DNA from: PMG-095 sp037200885
Lineage (GTDB): Bacteria > Myxococcota_A > Polyangia > Polyangiales > Polyangiaceae
Reading direction: 5' to 3'
Assembly (NCBI GenBank): GCA_037200885.1
Contig: JBBCIN010000002.1
Span: 124,001 to 188,000 of the forward strand
DNA length: 64,000 bases
Shown: piece by piece, positions 49,442-58,092 of the stretch
Layout of the letters: the number at the start of each line of letters is the position of its first letter
Numbering within the stretch: the stretch's first letter is position 1
Program-made: the position numbers and the translations under genes
The notes under the pieces: generated by a model
What the model saw: the letters and a program-made list of their open reading frames with translations, nothing else
The model's database searches: none
Told to the model about the DNA's origin: nothing

Positions 49442-51502
49442 TTAGCTCACCAACTTTCGGATCCGCTCGAGCAGATCGGTCTGGTTGAACTCTCGCTTTT
49501 CGATATGCGCGAGGGCCCCCACGGCCCGGCCTCGCTCCAAGTCTTCCGCTGAAGCCCGTGACGTGACCAGGATTGCCGGGACCTGCCGGAGCTCGGTATC
49601 GGCGCGCGTGCGCTCGATGAAGGTGAAGCCGTCCATCCCGGGCATCTCTACGTCGACCAAAAATAGCGCGTATTTTCTGAGCCTCGCCTTGTCCATGCCC
49701 TCTTCACCAGAAACCGCGAGATCAACCTCGTAGCCAGCTGATTCGAGGATGCTCTGCTCGAGCATGCGAGTCGTGAGTGAGTCATCAATCACCAGGATCG
49801 GAGCGCGAACCTTCGGCGCGGCTCGAGGCGCCGCCGCAGTGCGCCGAGCGGCGCGCACCAGGCCCTCGGGACTGAGCACAATCCTCGGGTTGCCGTCGGC
49901 ATCGAACGATGCGCCCGATACGATCGGGGACATCAAGGCGAGCTCGGGGACGCCACGAACGACAATACTCTCGATGCCGAGCAAACGCTCCACCCCCAGC
50001 GCAACCGTGACCTCATCGGCGGCAATCATCACGGATGAGCGATTCGCGTGGCGCATGGCTTCGGGAGAATCCGGGTATAGCAGGCGATCCAAGCCCACGT
50101 ACGGGATGATCTTGCCGTCCAGGACGACGGTGTCCCCGTCGGGAGTGTGGGTAATTTCGCCCGGAACTTGCTGCGCCGTCCCGCGCACCGCTCCGAGCGG
50201 TAGCGCGACGACTCGACCCGTTACTTCCACCAGCAAGGCGGAGAGTGCGGACAGGGAGACGGGCACTGCGAGCTCGAGCGCGGTGCCGCTCGGCGCCCGA
50301 CTTTTCATCGACACCGTTCCGCCCAGATTTTCGGCGACCTCACGGATCAGGTCGAGTCCGATGCCACGTCCCGAGACCGCGCTCACGCTGGTCGACGTGC
50401 TGATCCCGCCCCGCAACAGCAACTGGGCCAGGCCATCGCTGTCCAGACCGGCCAGGGCAGCGGGATTGATCCCACGCCGTTCGGCGCTGCGGCGCACCGC
50501 CGCTTGGTCCAGCCCGCGGCCGTCGTCACGACAGCAAAAAATCACCCGGTCAGCCTGACGGTAGACATCGATCGTGACCACCCCTTCCGGGGATTTTTGC
50601 GCGGACACGCGCTCCGTTGGGCTCTCGATACCGTGCGCGACCGCGTTGCGCACGGCTTGCAGCAGCGCTCGCTGAACCTGCGCCAAGAGCTCGGCCTCGA
50701 GCCGCACGTCGCCGCCCTTGGTCTCGAACCGGACGCGCTTGCCCAGGCTGAGCGCCGCGTCACGCGTCGTCCGTTCGAGTGAGCCCCACAGGTTCGAGGC
50801 GGGCACGAGTCGCAGTCGCTCCGCTGCATCGCGTACTTGTCCGAGCTCGCGCGTCGCCTGATCCACGTTGGTCGAGACCGAGCGCTCGGCAGCCACGAGC
50901 ACGCCTTCCAACTCATCGGCCAACGAACGAAGGCGTACGAGCTCGCCCTCCGTCGACTGCTGACGGCGCGGCGTCGCCAGTTGGTCTCGGAGTAGCTCTG
51001 CGAGGCTCCTCGCGTGTTCGAGCCGTGCACGGGTTTCGCGCACACCGCTGAGTCGGATATTGAGCTCCCCGATCCCGTCCATCAACAGATCGAGCTCCTC
51101 GGTGTTCGCCTTGGCCGCCCAGAATGGCTCCTCCACCCGCACCGCCGCTTGAGTCGGGACCGGCGCCGGATTTGCCGACAGTTGTGCCGGAGGTTGCGCC
51201 AGAGCGGAAAGCAGAACCTGCATCGCGTCGACGTGCTGCAGCGAAGCCGCGACCACGCGCGCGTCGACGGCCTGGCCGCTATCTCGAATTGGAACCAGCA
51301 GATCCTCGACAGAGTGCGACAGGTCCGCGATCTCCCTTTGCTTCACGACCCGCGCCGCGCCCTTGAGCGTATGTGCCAGGCGTAATAACTTCCCGATGAC
51401 CTCCGCGACCGGCGCACCTCTCTCCAGCTCGAGCAGGCCCTTTTGAAGCTGCTCCAGGATCTCCGCGGCCTCGACGCGGAAGTACCTGTACGGATCCGCC
51501 AT
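49442..51502 (-). CDS. cheA: CheA-type hybrid kinase with C-terminal receiver (WspE-like)
   Basis: Chemosensory histidine kinase, 686 residues. P1 HPt with His44 in RLAHTLKGAARVV, no P2 domain, P3 dimerisation (about 130-240), P4 ATPase (N box VRNAVAHGIESP, G1 DDGRGLD, G2 GRGIGLD), P5 CheW-like (about 410-545) and a receiver (about 567-685, LVDVEMPGMDG). Phosphate flows from P1 to its own receiver, to CheB and probably to the triple-REC kinase. CheA-REC fusions without CheY are typical of non-flagellar (alternative function) systems such as Wsp and Frz. Confidence 0.95.
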   Translation of the reverse strand: MADPYRYFRVEAAEILEQLQKGLLELERGAPVAEVIGKLLRLAHTLKGAARVVKQREIADLSHSVEDLLVPIRDSGQAVDARVVAASLQHVDAMQVLLSALAQPPAQLSANPAPVPTQAAVRVEEPFWAAKANTEELDLLMDGIGELNIRLSGVRETRARLEHARSLAELLRDQLATPRRQQSTEGELVRLRSLADELEGVLVAAERSVSTNVDQATRELGQVRDAAERLRLVPASNLWGSLERTTRDAALSLGKRVRFETKGGDVRLEAELLAQVQRALLQAVRNAVAHGIESPTERVSAQKSPEGVVTIDVYRQADRVIFCCRDDGRGLDQAAVRRSAERRGINPAALAGLDSDGLAQLLLRGGISTSTSVSAVSGRGIGLDLIREVAENLGGTVSMKSRAPSGTALELAVPVSLSALSALLVEVTGRVVALPLGAVRGTAQQVPGEITHTPDGDTVVLDGKIIPYVGLDRLLYPDSPEAMRHANRSSVMIAADEVTVALGVERLLGIESIVVRGVPELALMSPIVSGASFDADGNPRIVLSPEGLVRAARRTAAAPRAAPKVRAPILVIDDSLTTRMLEQSILESAGYEVDLAVSGEEGMDKARLRKYALFLVDVEMPGMDGFTFIERTRADTELRQVPAILVTSRASAEDLERGRAVGALAHIEKREFNQTDLLERIRKLVS

Positions 51503-51505
51503 CGC

Positions 51506-53002
51506 TCAGTTGCCCGTGCTGGGACGAGCGCTCGATTCGAGCTGTGGCTGCACCAAGCGGAGCAGCTCGCGTGACAACTGGGATAGTTCCACTGCCGTGC
51601 GAAGCGTCTGCCCGGTGCTGACCTCGGCTTCCTTGGTTGCCTGCGAGACATTGGTAATGGCCACGTTGACCTGTTCGACCGCGGTCGTTTGCTGTTTGGT
51701 AGAAAGCTCGATCTCTCTGGCGGCCTCGGTCGTGGTCGATACTTGGCTGCTAATCAAGTTGAAGGCAGTTGCAACGCGGCCGAATTGGTCGGCGCCCGCC
51801 TCGACCGCCTTCGACCCCGTTTCGGTCGTCATCACGGTAGTGTTCACCGCGCTTCGAACGTCGTCGATCAGCCCGCGGATCTCCTTGGTCGAGCCACCGA
51901 CGCGGTCGGCCAGCTTTCGAATTTCGTCGGCCACGACACCGAACCGGCGCCCTGCTTCACCGGCACCCGCGGCTTCGATGGTCGCGTTGATGGCGAGGAT
52001 GTTGGTTTGCTCTGCAAGCTCCGACACGATTTCGAGCACGGAGCCGATCTGTTGGGACTTCTTACCGAGGTCGAGCATGTGATGCACGATCACGTCGACT
52101 TGACGCCGAATGCCATTGATCGACTCACGGCCCTTCTCGACCGTCACGTCACCGGTCTTGGCTGCGGTCGCCGTTTGCTCGGCGATCTCCGCCACTCGCC
52201 GAGCGCTCTCAGCGATCTGGCGCGAGGTCGCCAAAAGCTCGCTGATCGTGGTCGAGATCTCGTTCATGGCGGAGGATTGCTCCTTGGATCCCGAGGCCTG
52301 CTGGTTCGCAGCCGACTGCAGCTCCGCCGACGAGGACTGGATGTGATGGACGGCAGCGCCGATCTGCGAAGCCAGTGAGCGTGAAATCAGCGTTCCCGCG
52401 CCAGCGACGAGCGCGATGCCGAGCAAGCTCCCCCAAAGAATCACGGACTTGGTGGATTCCGCGCTCAGCTCGGCCTCGACGTTGCGGCGCTTGAGCAAAG
52501 CGGATTCATCTGCGTCCATCTGATTGATCAACTGACGGATCTGATCCATCAAGACCTTGCCGTCACCGGCCGCAATGGCCTTCGCGGTTGGCTCGAACCC
52601 CTGCGCTCGGCGCGTCTCGATCGTTCTCTTGAGCTCCGCGAGCTTGGCGTCGATCAGCGGTTGAAGTTCGACCAGCCGACGCTGCTGGACCTCGTTGTCG
52701 GCGGTCAGACTGCGTAAATCTCCAGCGATCTTGGCAATCTCCGGCAGAGATGTCCGATAGGGTTCGAGAAACGCTTCGTCTGCGCTGATCACGAAGCCGC
52801 GCTGACCCGTCTCCGCATCCTTGAGGAACGAGATCAGATCAGCAAGCTTCGTCCTGACTTCGTGAGTGTGGGAAACCCAGCGATCATTTTCGATCAAACG
52901 CTCCGTGCTTCGATAGCCCGAGATACCGATCAAGAGCAGCGTCAGCACTGCGATCGCAAACCCAAGCGCCAGCTTTCGTCCAAAGGTCCAATTGATGCGC
53001 AT
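51506..53002 (-). CDS. Methyl-accepting chemotaxis protein with CHASE3-type sensor
   Basis: A 498-residue transmembrane receptor. Helix 1 (about 12-29), a helical periplasmic domain (40-180) with the CHASE3-like stretch LADLISFLKDAETGQRGFVI, helix 2 (about 186-206), then a cytoplasmic coiled-coil hairpin. The signalling tip ELAEQTNILAINATIEAAGA and GRRFGVVADEIRKLADR fits the family. No CheR-docking pentapeptide is at the C terminus (ends RPSTGN). It sits between a cheW and cheA and is the likely single input of this array. Confidence 0.95.
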   Translation of the reverse strand: MRINWTFGRKLALGFAIAVLTLLLIGISGYRSTERLIENDRWVSHTHEVRTKLADLISFLKDAETGQRGFVISADEAFLEPYRTSLPEIAKIAGDLRSLTADNEVQQRRLVELQPLIDAKLAELKRTIETRRAQGFEPTAKAIAAGDGKVLMDQIRQLINQMDADESALLKRRNVEAELSAESTKSVILWGSLLGIALVAGAGTLISRSLASQIGAAVHHIQSSSAELQSAANQQASGSKEQSSAMNEISTTISELLATSRQIAESARRVAEIAEQTATAAKTGDVTVEKGRESINGIRRQVDVIVHHMLDLGKKSQQIGSVLEIVSELAEQTNILAINATIEAAGAGEAGRRFGVVADEIRKLADRVGGSTKEIRGLIDDVRSAVNTTVMTTETGSKAVEAGADQFGRVATAFNLISSQVSTTTEAAREIELSTKQQTTAVEQVNVAITNVSQATKEAEVSTGQTLRTAVELSQLSRELLRLVQPQLESSARPSTGN

Positions 53003-53005
53003 CCC

Positions 53006-53545
53006 TCACCGTTCCTGCGATGGCCCGAAGGCCTTGATTCGTTGGGCAATGGCCTCGACGAGCGAGGGCAAATGAAGCAGCGGCAGAGTAATCCCGGCGT
53101 TTTGCACCGCGCCGCCGACCGCAGCGACATTACGGCTCTCCGTCTCCGGCGCCGACACCTGTTCTGCTGGGACCCGAAAGTGGGAATCGAAGTCACCAAA
53201 CGCGAACGCGATCGGCAAAATGCTTTGCGCCACCACGAGCCAGCGGGCCGTCGGTACTGTCCCGTAGCCGAGGAGCTGCCCCAGATCATAGACCGGCGTG
53301 AGGATACTGCGAAAACCGGACACCCCGAGCAACTCGGGAAGCAGGCTTGGTGCCGCCACGAGCTTGCGGTCCGCATGTAGACTCTGGACCTCGGAGAGAC
53401 GTATCGCGTACGGATCGCCCGCCACTCGAATCGCCAAGAATGCCAGCTGCGGAGCCAGCGCTCCCCCGGCAGATAGCGCAAACGAGCTGTCGAAGTCCTG
53501 ACGCAGCGCAGAGAGTTTTTGCTCAATCGACGTCGAGGTGCTCAC
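53006..53545 (-). CDS. cheW: CheW-like coupling protein
   Basis: A 179-residue adaptor linking receptor and CheA: an N-terminal extension (about 1-30), then the CheW fold (APQLAFLAIRVAGDPYAIRL, ELLGVSGFRSILTPVYDLGQ, LVVAQS). GTG 53545 is chosen because it overlaps the cheR stop (GTGA) and is followed by the conserved domain; earlier GTG codons lie inside cheR. Equivalent in position to WspD. Confidence 0.88.
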   Translation of the reverse strand: MSTSTSIEQKLSALRQDFDSSFALSAGGALAPQLAFLAIRVAGDPYAIRLSEVQSLHADRKLVAAPSLLPELLGVSGFRSILTPVYDLGQLLGYGTVPTARWLVVAQSILPIAFAFGDFDSHFRVPAEQVSAPETESRNVAAVGGAVQNAGITLPLLHLPSLVEAIAQRIKAFGPSQER

Positions 53546-55062
53546 CCTTGACCCCCCAACCGGTTCAACTCGGACTGGCACAGGCTGATCAGTCCCTCAC
53601 GGCTGAAGCCGCCACCGAAGAGCAGCAAACGGGAGGCATTCTCTCGCTCGAGCAAGAGTACGGCCTGTGTCAGCTCACGCAGCGCCGTACTGCGATCGCC
53701 CGTTCGTCGGGCAATCAGCCCCCAGTGCAAGTGGGGCATGGCAAACGAGGGGTCCAAATAGGCGGCGATTTGACTGTATTCGATGGCCGTTCGGCTGTCG
53801 GCGCTTCGTTCACGACACAGTGAGCGAAGGTAGTGCGCGCCTGCGTTGAGGCCGTCGATCGCCAAGAGCTCGGTGCAAGCACGCTCTGCCTCGTCCAGTC
53901 GACCGCAGTGAGTGAGCAGCGCGGCGCGAAGGAGCACTTCGTCCACGTCCTTCGACGAACTCGCGGAGGCGCGTGGCAATACCTCGAGCGCCTCGGCGAA
54001 CCGTTCCTGCGATAGGAGCTCGAGCGCTCGGCCGAGCTCGAGGCGGGGAGTGGCGTGCGGCGCGGCGGTGACCGGCTCGACGGGTTCGGCATTCTTCGTC
54101 GTCAGCGCACGAATGCGGTCCGATGACCGCTGCACTGTGTCGAGCCAGGTACTCGCCCAGTCGAGCGCGAGGGCCGGGCGCGGTGGGGAGACCGGCAGAG
54201 CCATTGACTCGACCGCGATGGGCATCTCGCCCAAGCTGGGCTTTCGCTGATAGTAAAACGTCGCGTGGGTGTGACGCAGTTCGAAGTCCAGCGAGAGCCC
54301 GCGCAAGTTCTCGGCGTGGCCCAGGAACAGATATCCGCCCGGTGCCAGCGCTCGTGCAAAGCGCTTCACCACGCGCTGCGCGTTTTCGGTCGTAAAATAC
54401 ATGAGTACGTTACGGCAAAAGATCACATCATAGCTCTCGGGGGCCCACGAATCGTCAGCGACGAGGTTCTCTTCTTCGAACACGACGCTGTCGCGGATCG
54501 CCTTCGACAGGAGGTACTCCCGGCCAGAGACGCCGAAGTACTGCTTTTGGATCGCCTCTGGCGTCTCGCGCAGCGCCCAAGACGAATAACTGGCCGCCCG
54601 CGCGCGCGCCACCACCCGGGGGTTGATATCGACGCCGCGAATCGAAACATCGAACGGCGGATGACGATCGGACAAGCGCTCGCGCGTGAGGATGGAGAGC
54701 GTGTACGCCTCTTCGCCCGACGAGCAGCCGGCAGACAGCAAGCGAAGTTGTCGCACCGAAGCTCTCGCCTCTACCCGGGCCGGCAAGGCAATCTCGGCAA
54801 ACGCCCGGAATTGATCGTTGTGCCGGAAGAAATAAGTTTCGTTTACCGTCAACTCCAGCGCAATTTCTCGCAGCTCGACTCGGACATCCGGGTCTCGCTC
54901 GAGCCGGGCCAAATAACGCGCCGGGCTCTCGCTCTGCGCTTGCAGGCGTTGATCCAAAACGGTTGCAAGAAACTCGAGCTTGGCGTCGTCGAACCAAAGC
55001 CCCATACGCAGCGCGACGGCGGCGCGAAATCTGCCGACGTCGGCGGAGGACGCTTCAATCAC
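53542..55062 (-). CDS. cheR: CheR methyltransferase with C-terminal TPR-like region (WspC-like)
   Basis: Adds methyl groups from S-adenosylmethionine to receptor glutamates, 506 residues. N-terminal helical domain with NETYFFR (74-80), Rossmann core with AGCSSGEE (111-118) and CRNVLMYF (216-223), then a Pro/Ala-rich linker (about 280-345) and several TPR-like helical pairs (345-490; LGRALELLSQERFAEALEVL, EAERACTELLAIDGLNAGAH, AIEYSQIAAYLDPSFAMPHL). CheR-TPR fusions mark Wsp-type systems. GTG start overlaps the upstream cheW stop by four bases. Confidence 0.95.
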   Translation of the reverse strand: MIEASSADVGRFRAAVALRMGLWFDDAKLEFLATVLDQRLQAQSESPARYLARLERDPDVRVELREIALELTVNETYFFRHNDQFRAFAEIALPARVEARASVRQLRLLSAGCSSGEEAYTLSILTRERLSDRHPPFDVSIRGVDINPRVVARARAASYSSWALRETPEAIQKQYFGVSGREYLLSKAIRDSVVFEEENLVADDSWAPESYDVIFCRNVLMYFTTENAQRVVKRFARALAPGGYLFLGHAENLRGLSLDFELRHTHATFYYQRKPSLGEMPIAVESMALPVSPPRPALALDWASTWLDTVQRSSDRIRALTTKNAEPVEPVTAAPHATPRLELGRALELLSQERFAEALEVLPRASASSSKDVDEVLLRAALLTHCGRLDEAERACTELLAIDGLNAGAHYLRSLCRERSADSRTAIEYSQIAAYLDPSFAMPHLHWGLIARRTGDRSTALRELTQAVLLLERENASRLLLFGGGFSREGLISLCQSELNRLGGQG

Positions 55063-55556
55063 GCCTGCGCACCGCTCACTTCCAGGCTCGCCCAGCTGGA
55101 GTCCGGAAGCATTCTCGACGTCTCGAGTACCAGCAGTAGCCGAGCATCGAGCGAGCCCACGAGGGTGATGACCTCCGCACCCGCGGCTCCCAACAAGGGA
55201 GGCAGCTCCCTCAGCGCCGAGGATTCGAGCGACCGAACACCGATCACTCTGCCGACAGAGAGGGCCACGCTGCGCTCTCCGACTCTGATCGACACCAGAC
55301 GGTTCCGCGGCTCATCGGTCGCATTTCCGAGCAGCTGCGCCAGATCTACGATCGGTACCGGGCCACCCCGAATGATCGAGACGCCAACGACGAACGGCGC
55401 GGTCCCCGATATCGCTTCGAACGGCAGCGGCCGCATGGTCTCCGACACGTGCTCGAGCGGTAGCGCGCACACGGTCGCACCCACCTGGCAGAGCAGCACC
55501 GCTCGGTGCTGCTCTGAACTCTGCCCCTCGACGCTCGGGCTACTGCTCGGCAGCAT
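55059..55556 (-). CDS. cheW: CheW-like coupling protein
   Basis: A 165-residue adaptor with a short polar N terminus and a CheW domain (RAVLLCQVGATVCALPLEHV, VVGVSIIRGGPVPIVDLAQL, LVSIRVGERSVALSVGRVIG). Second CheW of the operon, in the position of WspB. Its ATG lies inside the end of the upstream hybrid kinase gene (17-base overlap), so translation is coupled. Confidence 0.92.
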   Translation of the reverse strand: MLPSSSPSVEGQSSEQHRAVLLCQVGATVCALPLEHVSETMRPLPFEAISGTAPFVVGVSIIRGGPVPIVDLAQLLGNATDEPRNRLVSIRVGERSVALSVGRVIGVRSLESSALRELPPLLGAAGAEVITLVGSLDARLLLVLETSRMLPDSSWASLEVSGAQA

Positions 55557-57870
55557 TCGGCTCTTTCTGAGTGCTGAGCAACGCTTCTTCTACCTTTTCG
55601 AGGAGCTGCTGGCGCGAAAATGGCTTCGCCAACAAGGTGCTGTCGTTGCCGAGCGCCTGCTGAATACCTTTGACGAGCGGACCGCCGCCGGTCATGAGCA
55701 GAACGCGCACGTCCTTTCCGAGTGCCGAAAGCTCGCTCGCGAGCCCGACCCCGGTCAGTCCGATGTCGCTCAGGACCAAGTCGACGTCGCCACTGTCGGT
55801 CAGGACCTTCAGCGCTTCGACCAGGTTCGATGCTTCACTCACCACGTGACCCTTGGAGCGCAGCATGCGAGCGGTGATTCGACGAACCGCTTCGTCGCCG
55901 TCGATGAGCAGGATATTTCCGATCACCGTGCCACCTGCCTCCGGCGGCACGCTCGGGTAGGAGCGGTCGCTGAGCGCGGCTCGCGGCAGCAAGACTCGAA
56001 ACTCGGTCCCCTGCCCGGGTGCGCTATGCACCTGGATATGCCCAGCGCTCTGCCGGACGATTCCGTACACGGTCGATAGTCCGAGGCCGGTGCCCTTGCC
56101 CAGCGCCTTCGTGGTGAAGAACGGTTCGAAAAGCCTGCGCCGCGTCTCCTCCGACATGCCCGTCCCGGTATCGACGACGGTCAAGCTGACGAATCGTCCC
56201 GGCTTGACTCCGAGCTCGGCGGCGGCGGCTTCGCCCACCACCTCCTCATCGGTCTCGAGCCTGAGCATGCCGCCCTCCGGCATCGCGTCCCGAGCGTTGA
56301 CCACCAGATTCAGTACCACCTGTTCGAGCTGGCTTTGGTCGGCGTGCACCTGACTCAAGTTGCCCTTCAAAACCGCGGTCAACTCGATCCCGGCGCCGAT
56401 CAGCCGGCGAAGGACGCCGTTCATGTTGGCGACGATATCATTCAACTGCAGCGCCTTCGGCTGAATCACTTGCCGACGGCTGAACGCCAACAGTTGCTGA
56501 GTCAGCAGCGTGGCATTGCGCGCCGCCGCCAAGACTTCGACGACGTTCGTGCGTCGAGGATCCTCCGCCTCGAAGTCTTCGAGCGCGAGCTCACTGCAGC
56601 CGACGATCACGGTGAGCAGGTTGTTGAAGTCGTGCGCGACGCCACCCGCAAGCTGGCCGATCGCCTCCATTTTCTGCGATTGGGCGAGCTGCTCCTCGAG
56701 GTTGCGTTGCTGGGTGACATCTCGCAAAAGCGCAATCACGCCGATCACCTCGGCGGACGGATCCCTGAGCGGTGTCGCCGTGATTGCAACGATTGCTCCG
56801 GGCACGACGGCGTTCTTCACGCGCAGCTCGACCTGGACGAGTGCCTCGCCGTTGATCGCACGGCAGAGCGGATTGATTTCGAGAGGCACCAACGCCGAGC
56901 CGTCGCCGAGGTACAGGCCGTAAGCTTCCGGCCAGTCCGCGGCTGGAACATCGCGCGCGGGCACACCAAGGACCCGGCCCGCCTCTTCGTTGATCAGCAG
57001 GGTTCGACCGTCACGGCCGATGACGACGACGCCGTCCCCCATCCCGTCCAAAATCGAATTCAGAATTCGCGTCTGTTGCTGGAGCACCGCCTCACTCTCA
57101 CGCAGCGCTTCCGACGTCTTCACGCGCTCGGTGACGTCCCTCGAGATGCCCACGAGACCGAGGGCCTGACCCGAGCGGCCTTTGATCGGCGCCTTGGTCT
57201 CTGAAGTGAAGTAGGTCTTTCCGGCGCCGCCGTGGCGTCGAACTACGTCCAGGATGGGCGTTCGTTGTCGTAGGATGCGACGTTCCTCGTCTTCCACCGA
57301 ATCCGCTTCCAAACCGAGGACGTCCGAGAGCCGGCGACCGACGAGCGCCTTCGGGTCCGCCCCCCCGACGGCTCGAGCGAAGGATGAATTGGCGCGCAGA
57401 AACCGGAGATCGGCGTCCTTGAAGTAGATCCCATCCGGACTATTGTCCATCAGATCGCGGAGCAAGCGACGCTCGTACTCGAGCTCTTGCGCCAAGCGGA
57501 AGTGCTCGGCGGCCGTCTGGACCTTCCGGAGCAGATCTTCTTCGTCCCACGGCTTGGTGACATAGGCGTAAACCTTCCCCTCGTTGACCGCGCGTAGGAC
57601 TGCCGGCAAATCAGCAAACCCGGATACCATGATGCGCAGTGCGCGGCTGTCCTCTCCGATCTGGCGGAGAAATTCGTCGCCGTTCATCTTTGGCATCCGT
57701 TGGTCGGTGATGACGACGGCGATGTCGCTGTTCTCGTGCACGAGATTCAGCGCGCGCTCGGGGGTCTCGCTCTTGAAGATCGTGTAGTCATCACCCAGCA
57801 GATCCTCGAGGGCAGTGAGGATTTGCGGTTCGTCGTCGACTAGAAGGACACGTTCTTTCGCCAATTGCAC
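55540..57870 (-). CDS. REC-PAS-PAS-histidine kinase-REC hybrid, first gene of the chemosensory operon
   Basis: A 776-residue soluble sensor: receiver (Asp56 in VVITDQRMPKM, Lys107), PAS1 (about 137-250), PAS2 (265-385), HisKA with His413 (LAGGVAHDFNNLL), HATPase (about 505-630) and a C-terminal receiver (about 652-765, VLSDIGLTG) whose acidic pocket reads IDGDE. GTG start with AGGGA upstream. Its N terminus is nearly the same as those at 35956 and 44363. Overlap with cheW ties it to the Che proteins; it may feed phosphate to, or take it from, the array. Confidence 0.92.
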   Translation of the reverse strand: MQLAKERVLLVDDEPQILTALEDLLGDDYTIFKSETPERALNLVHENSDIAVVITDQRMPKMNGDEFLRQIGEDSRALRIMVSGFADLPAVLRAVNEGKVYAYVTKPWDEEDLLRKVQTAAEHFRLAQELEYERRLLRDLMDNSPDGIYFKDADLRFLRANSSFARAVGGADPKALVGRRLSDVLGLEADSVEDEERRILRQRTPILDVVRRHGGAGKTYFTSETKAPIKGRSGQALGLVGISRDVTERVKTSEALRESEAVLQQQTRILNSILDGMGDGVVVIGRDGRTLLINEEAGRVLGVPARDVPAADWPEAYGLYLGDGSALVPLEINPLCRAINGEALVQVELRVKNAVVPGAIVAITATPLRDPSAEVIGVIALLRDVTQQRNLEEQLAQSQKMEAIGQLAGGVAHDFNNLLTVIVGCSELALEDFEAEDPRRTNVVEVLAAARNATLLTQQLLAFSRRQVIQPKALQLNDIVANMNGVLRRLIGAGIELTAVLKGNLSQVHADQSQLEQVVLNLVVNARDAMPEGGMLRLETDEEVVGEAAAAELGVKPGRFVSLTVVDTGTGMSEETRRRLFEPFFTTKALGKGTGLGLSTVYGIVRQSAGHIQVHSAPGQGTEFRVLLPRAALSDRSYPSVPPEAGGTVIGNILLIDGDEAVRRITARMLRSKGHVVSEASNLVEALKVLTDSGDVDLVLSDIGLTGVGLASELSALGKDVRVLLMTGGGPLVKGIQQALGNDSTLLAKPFSRQQLLEKVEEALLSTQKEPNAAEQ

Positions 57871-58092
57871 GCTAGTTTCCCTGGTTTAGAACGACTTCAT
57901 CAGCGACGAGCCGCCTCGCTCATGATCGGACCTTATACATCGAAAGTCCCCGCGTCGCGTAGCGAGCGAGTTCGATTCTCGGGCCGTACTCAGAATGTGC
58001 CTGAACATGACCGCGAGGGCCCCACTCACGAGGACGGCGGTTTTCGCCACCACCGCAACCTGCGATATCCCTGCTGAATCCTTCTGGTCGCC

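Noticed and set aside
57960..58000. A T-arm-like sequence (CGAG-TTCGATT-CTCG) suggested a tRNA
   Set aside because: No matching acceptor stem, D-arm or anticodon arm is found at the right distances on either strand; at most a chance match or a worn tRNA fragment.
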